Source of the DNA: Gonatopus flavifemur
Taxonomy: Eukaryota; Arthropoda; Insecta; Hymenoptera; Dryinidae
Length of the DNA stretch: 64,000 bases
Assembly (NCBI GenBank): GCA_018340375.1
Contig: JAFFJZ010000010.1
Span: 4,774,001 to 4,838,000, forward strand
Direction of reading: 5' to 3'
Notes under the pieces: model-generated
Database searches by the model: none
The model's input: only the letters and a program-made list of their open reading frames with translations
What the model was told of the DNA's origin: nothing
In this document: positions 10,831 to 51,787 of the stretch, piece by piece
Numbering within the stretch: position 1 is the stretch's first letter
Layout: each line of letters opens with the position of its first letter
Program-made: the position numbers and the translations under genes

Positions 10831-11391
10831 AATCACAATACTTTGACGTATTCGAAGATATCAAGAGAACTGCAGGAAAATTCTTTCTTCGAAGTGATCT
10901 GAGGAATTCCCAAGCTGCCTAAAATATTTGTATACGAGGAGATATAAAGTGTTTACTTGTGATTACGCGTATTGTTATGGGAAGTGAAGAATCCTTATCA
11001 TAACAACACAGATATGATAGTTGAGAATTAGATAACTGTCCTCATGTTGGATATAGAGCATTAAACAGACGATAAAAGAATACAATACTTCCATTTCCTT
11101 GTATATAAGAAACATGGGAGTAAAACCATTGATTCTCGCCAAATTTCATTGAATCTTGTTTGAATGTTTTGACCAAATCCTATTCAAGTGGAGGAAAAAA
11201 TGTTCTGATAGTAATGAAATTTTCGTTACAATAAGAAAACCTTTTTATGGGTGTTGGAATTTTCAGTTGAGTTTATGGGAAATTTTATAGACCTGTACTA
11301 GGAACTGCAGAAAAATTCAGATTATTTTTTACAGTGTGGAAGGAAGCGAATAAGAAACTTGAGGTTTTTGACACTCACCTGCACGGAGAGA

Positions 11392-11588
11392 AAAGTATTG
11401 CTGGCATAACAAGCAGGTCTGTTACTATAGCGCTTACAAAAAAAAATTAGCTGTAAGAGCAAGAAAACTGATTGACATAACTGAATTTTGTTAATAGAAA
11501 CAACGTCTTAGCTACCGGAGTGAATATTTTTGCAAGGACAACAAATTTCTTTGTAGGCGCTATAGTAGCAAATCATTTTTTCTCCATG
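11392..11588. mobile_element. CACGGAG foldback, TG duplication
   Basis: CACGGAGAGAAAAGTATTGC to TTTTTTCTCCATG, flanked by TG. The interior (ATAACAAGCAGGTCTGTTAC, GCGCTATAGTAGCAAA) is shared with 60546-61083. Confidence 0.7.
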
Positions 11589-12044
11589 TGATGAGTCTTT
11601 AAGATGATACCAGCGACCCTCGAAGATGCTACCAGAACCATTAGTTAGAAAAGGACACGATCAAAACTATTCCGACATATTTGAAAATAAAGTAAAAATT
11701 TGACTCGGGTTCCATCGTTTGGAATCTTTGGTTATTTTCTTAAAAGTAGATTTATATATGTCTTATATAAATTCATTCGACAAGAGTATATTTTGAATCA
11801 TGAAGGCTGTTTGAAACTTCATGAATTTTCTTTATTGAATGATTCGTGTTAACAAGGAGATCGTTTACGCCCACCTTTTAATCCACACAAAGACGAACTG
11901 TCCAACATGTTTTGGAATCTCTACTTATCACACATTTTGTTATAATTCCCGATGCTTCAAGATTATCAAGTTTCTTTTCAATTTCTTTACGTGGAACGTA
12001 ACCCTGGTTAAAAAATCCAATAGGATCCGATAAAAAACGATTCA
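11589..12044. other. Low-copy spacer
   Basis: No gene or defined repeat, apart from a CCCTGGTTAAAAAATCC MITE end at 12002 with no partner found. Confidence 0.4.
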
Positions 12045-12059
12045 AGAAAGTGAATTTAA

Positions 12060-12145
12060 GTGGTCCGCTGTCAACTCGGAGATTAGCTGATGTGATAGAG
12101 ACTCTGTTTCTCACTCGCAGCTCCCGGGTTCAATCCTTGCCCAGT
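12060..12145 (+). repeat. tRNA-derived SINE-like fragment
   Basis: Contains GAGATTAGCTGATGTGATAG followed 30-40 bp later by GGGTTCAATCC (12126-12136), a good RNA polymerase III B box; the upstream part resembles a degraded A box. A similar segment lies on the minus strand at 52895-52970. It does not fold as a complete tRNA, so a SINE head is more likely than a tRNA gene. Confidence 0.5.
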
Positions 12146-12431
12146 GAACTTTCATGAAACCACCCTGCTGAAAATTGCTGTCAGAAATAGTCAAAACAAT
12201 TTTCTGACAGTATTAGAGCGGTTTTTGACTCCGCATAGCCGCATTGGAACACTCAAAAAATATTTAGTTAGTATTTGACTGCGTTTGGGAATGGCTTGCA
12301 CCGCTTAGATCCGATCAAAGATTTTCATTGAGCGTTTTTGACTGGCATTTCTATTTATGAGCAACGCCTGTTGGAAACAGTTGAAATTTGAGTCAGAATC
12401 TGAAAGGACGGTTATCCGATCACTAGATCCA

Positions 12432-12602
12432 AAATGTGATAGTTCCTGACAGTATTGGCGAATCCAGTATCCTACAGCGTGGACTGATCGAAAAGATGGA
12501 AGTTTCTGGCTGCAATCATCATATTTGAAAGAAGCCAGAATCACTTTGGATCCCCGCTTCAAAATCATGACAGTTTTCTAGAGAATTTACATATTTCATT
12601 AG
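12432..12602 (+). repeat. 170-bp direct duplication, copy A
   Basis: Begins AAATGTGATAGTTCCTGAC and shares blocks such as TATTGGCGAATCCAGTATCC and CCCGCTTCAAAAT with copy B 302 bp downstream. No coding sense. Confidence 0.8.
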
Positions 12603-12733
12603 CAGTCTGTTCTTACGCGAAATTGCAGATTCATGATTCACGCGCAGTAGTATGGATTTCACCACGATGATTTTGATAGATCTTTATGGTGGTGACACAT
12701 TGAAAATCATTTTGTTTTGGTCAGTCTTTGTAG

Positions 12734-12906
12734 AAATGTGATAGTTCCTGACAGTATTGGCGAATCCAGTATCCTATAGCATGGACTGATCGAAATGATG
12801 AAAGTTTCCAACTGCGATCATCATATTTAAAAAAAAAGCCAGAATCAATTTGGAATCCCGCTTCAAAATTGTGACAGATTTTTAGAGGATTTGCACATTT
12901 CATTAT
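12734..12906 (+). repeat. 170-bp direct duplication, copy B
   Basis: Diverged copy of 12432-12602 in the same orientation, differing by scattered substitutions and a longer A run near 12830. Confidence 0.8.
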
Positions 12907-14043
12907 CAATTTTCTGAGTTCTTTAGTTTGGAAATTATATACTTCGTGATGTGATATCGAAAGTAGAATTACTTATTGATCCATCTCTACGATATTGATA
13001 TTGCACTCAACAATTGAATACTTATCTGATTTTAGTTACATTTTGAACTTTTTATAAATAAAATTTGATTTCGGTACGAAGCCAGAGGTTCGACGCATGA
13101 AAACTTCACCCCAGCCCTGCTGTACAACGGGAAAACCTTGTTACGCCACATTTTTTACGAGAATGAGTTTTTTTAATATCAATTGATATCGCAGATTTTA
13201 CAGAATTAGTTCATATCGGAAAGACATTTCCGTTAAAAATGCGACTTGATGAGGTTTTGATTTTGTCCGGCAGTGGCGATCTAACGAATCAAAACTGAAC
13301 TGTTTAATCAAAATATCAGTGAACTACTTTAACGTTAAGTTGCTTTAAGATTCCTATCCATAAACGAGGTGTCTGTACTGGATAAATTGAGTACACAGAA
13401 ATGGATAATCAGTATACTTATAAAAATTTTGTAAATCACCATTTTTGCATAAAAGGATTCATTCTAACTGTGGATTTGATTTCAAACCGTATTCTCCGTC
13501 AGAAACTCTCACATTCGATAAATCATTTATTTTTCTCAACCGGTATACAACGTGATGATTTTCTTTCAGCCGATACCAACGAAATCGTTCAATAATATTT
13601 TTTCTCGGGATTCGGATTGATTCGTTCAGATATTGGATCTGTAACAACGTATAAGAGCAGACTTGTCGTTCAACATGTGAATCCTATCAGTTTCAATTAA
13701 ATTTCCGAACAGCTTCTCCAACCACGTACAGTGTCATGCTATGAATCAACTTATTGTTCAGAATACGTTTTACAACGATCAACATTTCAGACAGTCATTT
13801 CATTCTCAGTCTAATCATTCTTCATCTCAATGTCTCCGGGAAATGCTTATAAGTGGCTCAATTCTCAGAATTTTGACTCTAAAATTTGGCAAAATATAGT
13901 TCAAATATATATGAACTCAAAAAATCGAGTAACAACTTGCATTCCTTATATGTAGAGAAAAAAAATCGAGAAGATGAGCGTTGTTTTTTTGCCTCTGAAA
14001 CCCATATAACCCCTTAAGTTATTCTAAAAAAAAAGTCTAAGAT
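12907..14043. other. Low-copy AT-rich spacer
   Basis: No convincing reading frame; short open frames here have no recognisable protein features. No clear repeats. Confidence 0.4.
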
Positions 14044-14371
14044 CCCAATCAGAAATTTACAACAGGCGCAGTACTGCACCAGTACTAGCCAAAACTGGCA
14101 GGGTACTGGCATTTGTCTGGAATGATAACGCTTTTCAGTACTGGGGATTGAGTACTGATACCATTATTCGCAACCAGTGCAGGGCCAGTACTGGGTTAGT
14201 ACCTGGCCGATATTAAGTTCTCAGTACTGGTTTATCAGTACAGACACAGTACTGTATTTTTATGTATCCAGCACTGATTCCGTACGTGTTGACCAAGTGT
14301 TGGAGACCCAATACTGGCACTGTACTGCACCTGTTGTCAACATTGGCATATTTCGGATTTTTCTGATTGGA
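14044..14371. mobile_element. Foldback rich in CCAGTACTGG, AT duplication
   Basis: Outer ends CCCAATCAGAAA and TTTCTGATTGGA flanked by AT. The inner arms are AACAGGCGCAGTACTG and CAGTACTGG-type units repeated about a dozen times; the right side closes GTACTGCACCTGTTG. Confidence 0.65.
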
Positions 14372-14697
14372 ATGTGTGATCCACAACTTTCAGATGATTT
14401 CAGATTGATCTCTTCCAAGATGTCTTCCAAAATAGATATCTTTCAAATGTAGGAAGAGTAGGAAGATTTCCAAAAAATATCTGAAAACGTTGCATCAACC
14501 AGCCCCAGATAGAAAAATGTTTCAATAATGCCATCATAATGGTGACATGGACGCTAAGAAATGTTCGCATCATGGTGCCAATAAGGTGTTTCCGCATAAA
14601 GCATTGTTATTGGTGGAAAAACGAGGTGATGGTACCATAATGAAGACATATTGTTTACATTCTATGCATCATCGCAAGCTGAGCAGAGTTCATGATA

Positions 14698-14950
14698 CCC
14701 AATAAACATTTTTATGGAAGTCTTCCGGAACTATCTAAAAGATATCTTAAAGAGATCTCAAAGATGTCTTATGCGACAAATTTAGATATGTCTGAGATGT
14801 CTTCCTTCAAGATGTCTTTCAGATATCTAAAAGATGTCTTTTTTCAAGATGTCTTAAACATATCTAAATCTGTTGCATAAGACATCTTTTAGATCTCTTT
14901 TAGATATCTTTTAGATTGATCCAAAAGACTGATCCAAAATGTTTATTGGG
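14698..14950. mobile_element. 253-bp foldback, CCCAATAAACAT ends, AGATATCTTTTAGA arms
   Basis: CCCAATAAACATTTTTATGG at the left, TCCAAAATGTTTATTGGG at the right. The interior is multiple AAGATGTCTT and AAAAGATATCT units. Flanks are TA and CA. Related arms occur at 34770-36050, 37610-37760 and 61260-61340. Confidence 0.7.
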
Positions 14951-15798
14951 CAGTACGTTTACGGCACGTTATGTCACAAACCATTCAGAGCATGCTTTTC
15001 TATCTGGTTCGTGGACTGTTTTTATACACACTAACAGAAATATTTGGGAGTTTTTTCCAATTACGCACATGGAATCAGATTCATACACATTCTACATTAA
15101 ATTTACTGTAATAAATGTGTATGAAACTGAATTCATGCATGTACTTGAATGAAACTTCCAGCAAAAACATTGAAAATTAATGCAAAAATTTCTAACAGTG
15201 CAGGGAAAAAGTTGGATTTTAGTTGTTTTCGAAATTTAGTCTAAAACCACCCATAAACTATGAAAAATCGAAAATTTACCGACGTCTAATCAAAATTCAA
15301 CGATTATCATCGATCGAATTTCGGCTGAACTTAACTCACCGAGAGACAACAGCCAGCAAATTTGATTGGCGTTTCATCGAATCTATCTGAGAATTAAAGA
15401 TTCAATATATTCATTCAATTCTTTATTAACTATACAACTTTCCTTCTTGTAATCTCACTATACGAGATTGTATAAGTTTCTACATGCTTGCGTAATTATC
15501 TTCATTTTCAATAAATATAGAACAATCGAATCAGCAGAAATTATAAGATTTTATTACGTTACACTGCGAATGGTTACTTATATTATCATTCAATGAAATT
15601 TCACTATCCTAAAATTTAATATCATATTATCATAAAAGTTCATGTACGGCAAAAACAATGCAATAAAGATAATATTACCACTATACTATAATCATCGTAA
15701 TTAAAGTTTGTGCCGAATGGTTCCTTTATACGATTTTTCTGAATTTATAGAAAATCTTTCCAGATTCCATGGACACTTCTAATAAAGATGATTCAATT
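14951..15798. other. Spacer between Vg and Etnppl 3' end
   Basis: Low-copy, very AT-rich. No gene seen on either strand. Confidence 0.4.
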
Positions 15799-15804
15799 TT
15801 TATT
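15799..15804 (-). terminator. Etnppl: Poly(A) signal of Etnppl
   Basis: AATAAA on the minus strand 168 bp after the predicted TAA of exon 8, in low-copy sequence. Supports the terminal exon model. Confidence 0.5.
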
Positions 15805-15971
15805 TACATAAGTGCATAAAGCTGCGGTGATATCTACAAGAATATTTATACAAACTTACTTCTACAAATAATAATGTTAAGTAAAAAAACTATCGGTCAT
15901 CTCGTTTTTTAACTGGAGTAGTAAATGTAGTGAATAACTACAGGTAACTATAAATTTACTGCGTATTAATA

Positions 15972-44982
<29,011 letters not shown>

Positions 44983-45033
44983 CTCGATTACCGTCTTTTG
45001 CTCCCGAAGAAGAATCTGTAACAGAACAAATCG

Positions 45034-45039
45034 TATATA
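45034..45039 (-). promoter_or_regulatory. Etnppl: TATA-like sequence upstream of Etnppl exon 1
   Basis: TATATA on the minus strand, about 52 bp before the upstream ATG. It could place a start site near 45010, but in DNA this AT-rich the motif is weak evidence, and a 5' UTR intron is equally possible. Confidence 0.2.
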
Positions 45040-45365
45040 GAGATATTGAAATTTTGAATTCCAGTTTGAATCGCAGATGCGATTAACTTCCAATTGTAAC
45101 GATTTAACAGATTAAGCATCTCGAGACGATGCAGAATCAATATTTGACGATTCCTGATCGTACGAATTGTGCATTCGAAAATAAACGAAAACACTGATTA
45201 CCGGTGCTTCGGCTGACCGATAATAGGTCGACAGTTTCGATAAAATTCCATTCAATGGATTTTTAGAGTATCGAAGGCTGTTATCTTGGTTGGCGAGGAT
45301 TCGACTTTTTCCTTCACCCTAGAGGGAAAAATCTGGCGAGAATTCGGGGATTTTTTTGGTAATAC

Positions 45366-45512
45366 CTTTAGAAACTTGATCAACTCCGTAATACGCAACG
45401 ATCCAGAGTTGAATCAGGTCAAAAAGAGAATTTTGAAAGCGAGATCAGAGCGAAAAATAAAATCCACCCTGATTCACTCCGTAATACGCAACGAATCAGA
45501 GCTAAATTAGGT
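45366..45512 (+). repeat. Tandem pair containing CCGTAATACGCAACG
   Basis: Two units about 93 bp apart, each with ACTCCGTAATACGCAACGA, then CAGAG and AATTAGG/AATCAGG. A third, single copy lies at 19391. Confidence 0.6.
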
Positions 45513-46043
45513 TTCACTTTTTGACTCGGGTTATATTTTCTAAGTCTGAATATATATAAATGAGGAAAAGTGGACAGATGGTGAGCTAGCTCGATCATTG
45601 GGTTCTCTCCCATCCTGCATAGGTGGAACCAATTATCCATTCAAAGGCGACCCTAACAATCACGGTTCGGTGTAACGGCGAAGGGGACAGTAATGACTTC
45701 GAACTTCAAAATCATTTTAGAGTTGGGAATTATTTACGAACATATTCGTGATTCCTTGTTGTTATTAGGGCTGCACAAGAGTGCGAGACCAGTATCGATA
45801 TCGATGCATTCGAGACTCGAGAACATCAGCGATATTTGGGAAAATTGAAAAATGTGTAGGTTCTCTGAAGTATCCATAGCACCGACGTTGTCTTGTTTGG
45901 ATTGCGAAATTCAATGTGCCCCAACTCATCCCAATTGATCCCCATATCATTCAAGAATTATAGAGAATTCTTTGGGAATGCATTACATTGTTACAGACTT
46001 CCTTTTGACTTCTTGTTGTAAATAGTTTTTTTCAGAATTATAA

Positions 46044-46676
46044 CCCATGCAGAAAATGCCGACTTCCAACCAACCATAACAATCGAAACAGTACTGGTAC
46101 AACACTGATTACCAGGGTTGGTTGCCAACGTTGTAACGTGGTTGAAGTAACAACCAGTACAATGTTGTTGTAACGCCGATAGTCAATGCTGATTTGCCAA
46201 AGTTGATTTAAAACTCGTTCAACGTTGTCCATTATGTGTGGTTTAATACGACAAAATTTTGAAGAAATTATTATTCATGTTCTCGAATTGACTTCTTCAC
46301 ATGTTTTCGGATTATTCATTCGTTTCAAGAAACGATTCAAACTTCAGCGACATACGAACAGATGTGTTATATTTTTTACTTTCGATATAACCATGGACAT
46401 TAGCTGAAAATATATAATTATTGTCATTAGCTACGTACAAAGGCTTAAATGGATTACCATCACCGGTTGAAAATCAATTGTCAATGTTGGTATACAATGA
46501 AAAATCAGTACTGATTCAGGGTTGATGTTAACGTTGACCCAGTATTGGTGAACAACGCCGTACCAGTGTTGATCAGCGTTATCATTCCGGGTTTATTCCA
46601 ACGTTGTTTGCCAACAGTTGGCAGTTGGCAAATAACGTTATTCCAGTACTGGATCGTTCGTCAATTTCTGCATGGG
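46044..46676. mobile_element. CCCATGCAGAAAAT foldback, AA duplication
   Basis: CCCATGCAGAAAATGCCGAC to CGTCAATTTCTGCATGGG, AA both sides; arms of ACCAACGTTG and AGTACTGG units, with AT-rich low-copy DNA in the middle. Confidence 0.7.
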
Positions 46677-46714
46677 AAACCATGTCAATGTCATTCTGTA
46701 CATAACACTCTTTG

Positions 46715-46940
46715 CCCTGTGTAAAAAAACGAATAGAAACCGACAGAGGCCAAATCCCATCGGAATCAATGATGTACTATCGGTTTCTATGGTGTTCAGT
46801 GTCACAGAATTTGATAGTTTCTATAAGATTCTATGAGTATGATCTACAAACCCTGATAAATACTGATAGGAATACAATATCCTATCGGTTTCTATGGTGA
46901 ATGGGGATTTATGAAAACCTATTGGACCTTTCAGCCAAGG
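46715..46940. mobile_element. CCCTGTGTAAAAAAACGAAT foldback, TG duplication
   Basis: Copy of the 24755 family, TG both sides, interior AATAGAAACCGACAG and GGTTTCTATGGTG. Confidence 0.65.
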
Positions 46941-47402
46941 TGTCTGAGAGATATTTTCAGAATTGATTGAGAACCATGCGAGAAGTTTTGTGCAACACTA
47001 GAAATATGTTAGAACTCTTACAATGTTCTTACTTCTAAAAGAAATCTCTTAGAAGTTTCTAAAAGATACTTTTTGAGATTCCGTTACCAATTCATTACAG
47101 GAGAAAGAGGGGTACTGGAATTGTGCTGATTTTACATCAAATAATTTATGGATAGCCTCTCGCCAAATTTCATAGAATCTTCCACAATGTTCTAATTGAA
47201 GTAAATTTGATAATTTTTCATGAGATATATGGTTACACTGAGAAAATACCAGGTTTGCCTCCATCCTGTAGGAGTCTGAATACGGCGAATTTCACCGCGT
47301 AATTCTATATAAATTCTATATCAAATTGGAAAAGCTTCTCCAGTCGGATATCTTGCGAGTAGGGAAACGAATGTAACTTTTTTCGTCCTATCCAATGACT
47401 AC

Positions 47403-47914
47403 CCCAGCAACGTCATCCATGGAACTGTCTACCCGGGAAAAAATGAATTAGATCTGATTGCATCTCTTTTGATCAAAAAATGGAATGCGGTAGATCTGCG
47501 GAGATCTAAATGATGTACCTACTTGGATAACAATAGATCCACTTGGATCTAAGTAGATCTACGTGGATCAGAATAAAAAAAGCCGTGAACTGACGTGGAT
47601 CAATTTGGATCTGAATAGATAAATTTAGATCTAGACAGGTCTATTTAGATCTACAGAGATCTAAATACAAAAGGAGCTTTGATTTGTACTGAGGTCTGCG
47701 TAGAGCTATCTATATCTATTTAGATCCAGAGAGATCTACCGCATTCCATTTTTTGCATCTAAAAAGATCAAATTAGATCTCATTAGATCTCTTTAGATCT
47801 AATCCATTTTTTCTCGGGTAGGGCCTCGCGAGAATCTAGCCAAGGGCTAGAAAGAGTCTAGTGGCTAGCGGGGAACTTGTAAGGGCCTAGCGAGTGCTGA
47901 TATAACGCTTGCTC
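47403..47914. repeat. CTAGCCC repeat, filled-site copy
   Basis: Reverse complement of 16288-16414 broken after CATGGAACTGTC by 47433-47818. Confidence 0.8.
47433..47818. mobile_element. 386-bp AGATCT foldback, TA duplication proven by empty site
   Basis: CCCGGGAAAAAATGAATTAG to CTAATCCATTTTTTCTCGGG, TA both sides. The related uninterrupted sequence at 16288-16414 has a single TG at the insertion point. Confidence 0.85.
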
Positions 47915-48298
47915 GGGTATTGGTGCTGAAATTTGTATGAAAGACCGTTCCCAAGGGATTTATGTTGAAAATCTCAAAACTTCAATATTTGGAGAGTTGA
48001 ACTTGAAACAAAATTTTACCAAAGGAAAAACTTGTTGGATTTGAACCGTAGAAAATTTTGATTGAAATTAACGCAAATAAACTTTTTGGTTGGCTGAAAT
48101 GAAATTTGTTTGAGATGAACAAAATTCAGTTCAAAATAATTGACAGAAAGAAACTTTATGTGTCTTAAAAAAATTTCTTCGCGTTCATTTCAACCAGAAT
48201 TTTGTTTGGCTGGAACAAACTGTGTTTTCAGTGTAGTAATATTTAATAGAAAATTAGAGAATGTTTCTTAAAGAGTGACCGCAGGTTTCAGGTTAGAA

Positions 48299-49556
48299 CC
48301 CACCCAACACAATTTGTCACGACAACATAACGACGATAAACAGTTTCGTTACCGGTGATGTAACCTGTTTGTTATAGGCAATGTTCTGGTTGGTAGCAAT
48401 TTCCTACTCAATAAATATAACCAGGATGTCGCCACCACATCTCAGATGAAACATCTTTATATTGCTGCGATGTTGGCGTGACGTAACAGGTAATTTCCCA
48501 AAATCATTGCAACATCCCAGTATTGAAAGTTTATTACATTTGCCTTTCACGAAGAAGTCATCACTGTATAATAGCCCAGTGATAAAGTTTGTAACATTGG
48601 AATTTGATAAAACATTTATGACATTAACAGACATTATTATTAGAAAATTGACTTATGAAAAAAGGTTTCACATTGTAATGATTACATTATCATCGAAACA
48701 TAAAATATTTATCATATTTAAAGAGGTGATCATATGTTTATACTTATTCACACATACGTTCACTCTTTCGAATATGATGAATATTTTATGTTTCAATAAT
48801 AATGTGATCAATACAATTCGATAACTTTCTAATAACTAAAATTCATTTGGTTAGTTGACTCGAATTCATTTCTGATGAAATATTAAGTTTTAATAATGAA
48901 TTGATAAAATATTTCGAAAGATTCTGCTGCATTTTTATGAAAAAAGTTATTCATACCAATATTTGGAAATTTTGTATCAAATGCCAAGTTTACAAACTTT
49001 ATTGATGCACTCAGAGGAAAACATTTCCGGGAACAATAAAATATTTAGTTCAATAGTCACCATAAAATATTCAATTGATTCGAATAAACTTTCATTGACT
49101 CAATTGAATAACTGTTTCCATTGATGAAATATTTCATAGCATATTAAATATTTGTTTGATTGAATAAATATTTAATCGAGCCAATGAAAGTATTTCATGG
49201 CAACCATTCAACTAAATATTTTATTGTTCTCAGAATTTTTTTCTCTCAATGTGGAATATGGTATGACAAATATAGAATATAACAAATTTCTTTAGTGCAA
49301 TGTTACAGTGATGACTTTCTCGGGCCAGTATCAAAAATGTCACGGATTTCATTGCTGGAATGTTGCAGTGATTTTGGGAAATCATCGCAGAAATATAACG
49401 ATGTTTTATCTGCAACGTGGTGGTTACATTCTGGTGATATTCGTTGAATAGGAAATCACTATCAACCAGGACATTACCTGTAATAAACGGGTTACATTGC
49501 CAGTAACAAAACTGTTCGTCGTCGTTACGTTGTTGTGACAAACTGTGCTGGGTGGG
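48299..49556. mobile_element. 1258-bp CCCACCCAACACA foldback, AA duplication
   Basis: CCCACCCAACACAATTTGTC to GACAAACTGTGCTGGGTGGG, AA both sides. Arms (48306-48580, 49290-49550) contain CATAACGACGA, CAGTTTCGTTACCGG and GGAATGTTGCAGTG blocks. Middle low-copy, plus nested 49008-49251. Confidence 0.75.
49008..49251. mobile_element. CACTCAGAGGAAAAC foldback, TG duplication
   Basis: Left CACTCAGAGGAAAACATTTC, right GAATTTTTTTCTCTCAATG, TG both sides; arms AACAATAAAATATTTAGTTC and its complement. Confidence 0.65.
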
Positions 49557-49757
49557 AATGCATTCTAAAACATACTCTATGTTGATCATTTGCGAGAATA
49601 TACAATTTCCTGGTGAGCATAATACTGGTTTAACAAGTAAAGTAGTATCAAATTTTGATCAAGATTTTATAAAAATCAATAAACCTCGATAGGTTTTTTT
49701 TTTATAGAAAAGAATTCATTTTGTCAGAAAATTTCTTTATCTCCAAAATCAATCTTA

Positions 49758-50467
49758 CCCAGTGAGCACAGTTACGTAAATGTTACATAAAAGTTACATA
49801 ACGTTAAGTAACCAGTTACGTAACTTAGGAGTCACATGTGAGTCACACGTGACTCACAATTTCCTACTCAATTACATAACTACGTGAGGAACAATGTTAC
49901 ATCACAGTTACGTAGATAAAAAGATTTTTTACGTGACCAGTGCATAAGTGTAACGTGATGGCAATGTCATGTCAATACTAAAGAATCATATAATTATCAC
50001 ATCAAAATTCCAATTCTTTCATGATCACATCCCAGCAAATACTGAACGTAACATTGATGTAACTACCACGTACCCAGGTAACGACACAACACGTTGAAGC
50101 GCTTTGAAAGCGCGTTGCTACTTGGATTAGCTATGAAACATATGGTAATAGGTTACTTTCGATATTCACTAAATATGTACCTGAAAAAAAACTCTTCTGA
50201 ACACCCTTCTGAACTTCTGAATACATAAATAGTTGGACATTTTCCAACTTATCCGACACTCCCCTAACTAATGCATAACATAAAAATTGCAAGTTATGTT
50301 TTCTTGAAGTCACTTGCTTATGTAACTGATACATAACATAGAAGTAACAAATTGCTACGAAATATACGCATAAAATATTATATAATTGTTACATCACATA
50401 TACGTAACAGAGTCACGTCACTTGCGATTACTGTGTTATGTAACATTTACATATGGTGTTCACTGGG
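49758..50467. mobile_element. 710-bp TTACGTAAC foldback, CCCAGTGAGCAC ends, TA duplication
   Basis: CCCAGTGAGCACAGTTACGT to ACATATGGTGTTCACTGGG, TA both sides. More than a dozen GTTACGTAAC/GTTACATAAC units. Confidence 0.75.
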
Positions 50468-50586
50468 TATGCTCACCGGGGAATGGTATTTTCAATGCAA
50501 CCTGAAACTCGCGGTCCCAAAAAACCAGGCGAATTTTGCGGTCACTCTCCGTAATAAAGATGAAATGGTTCACAGTCCTGTTGAAT

Positions 50587-50812
50587 TTTACTTGAAAAAG
50601 AATCGGAAAATGATCAATACTTAACAAACAATAGGAGTATGAATTTTCCAAAAGTCGCTTTTACAAAATGAATAATCAAATTTAGAAATTTTCTTGCTCA
50701 CTTCGTAAAATTTCAACTTTTGGGAAATTTATATACCTCTTCCTATTGTTTGTTGAGTATTTTTTATAGAAGCTTACTATATTCTTGATCTACGTTTTTC
50801 TCCGTGTACAGA
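50587..50812. repeat. AACAAACAATAG hairpin ending in TTCTCCGTG
   Basis: Left block with GATCAATACTTAACAAACAATAGGAG, a central TAAAATTTC, and the inverse CTATTGTTTGTTGAGTATTTT. The right end is a CACGGAG-family terminus (TA follows). The left terminus is not identified. Confidence 0.5.
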
Positions 50813-51525
50813 GGAATTTTTCAATTTTCTTGTTACCTTGTATAATTTATTCGTGTCCTCCAAAAAATATACGAAGAATACTGAATACTGGTATAAAGAG
50901 AAACTCGAATTCGATTATCAATTTCCAGAGACCCGACAAAAACTGAACTTAAATTTTGTGTATCGTATCAAACACTTGACGAATTTGACCAAAAAAAGCG
51001 AGAAAAACACATTGATTTGCATAGACTGATTAAGTGTATCAATATCGTATAATTTTATTTGCAAAGATATGACTGTTTTGAACAGATGATTTATATAAGT
51101 AGAAGGAATGATAAAATTATTATAATTCAAATGATATGTACATACGACGGATTGGGTCTTCTGTTGATAGATCGTCAAACAAATCGACAAAAATGAGAAT
51201 TCGCTATCGAATATTGATTCATAAATTTTATCAAATCGGTACCGAGAGATTCAGTATTTTCGCAGGCTTGAATTGAATTTTAAGATAGCTTACATGAAAA
51301 TTAATTCTATTATTCCCAGTTTGTATTGTGGAAACATTTACAAATTTGCATATAATTTATAAGGCCTAGCTAAGGGAGATTTAGAATAAAATAAAAACTA
51401 TTTATCGGAATTTACGAAGCCTCTGGTTAAGAAAATCCATAATCTTTAGGAAAATTTACTACATTCGGAGCGAAATGATTCATTTTTACTCCAGAAAATT
51501 CGTAAAAATGTAGTAAATTTCCCTA

Positions 51526-51787
51526 CACGGAAAGACCGGGTCTATTAATATTTAGAAAGAATTTATCAAGGTTTGAAAAAATGACTGTCAATTTAGGGAA
51601 AAAGAGAATCGCTGAAAAATATTCGTAGTGAGTCTACCAAAAATTCGTAGTCAAAATATTAACAGTTGATAGTTTCATTGGTATTTTTCACAGTGAAACT
51701 ATCAATTGTTAATACATCGACTACGAATTTTTAGTAGACTTCTGAGGAGTCATTTTTCTAAATATCAATAGACCCGGTCTTTCCGTG
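51526..51787. mobile_element. 262-bp CACGGAAAGACCGGG hairpin, TA duplication
   Basis: CACGGAAAGACCGGGTCTAT to ATAGACCCGGTCTTTCCGTG, TA both sides; inner AACTATCAATTGTTAATA-type arms. Confidence 0.85.

Noticed and set aside
12060..12145. Functional tRNA gene
   Set aside because: Good B box but the acceptor and anticodon stems do not pair; called a SINE-like fragment instead.
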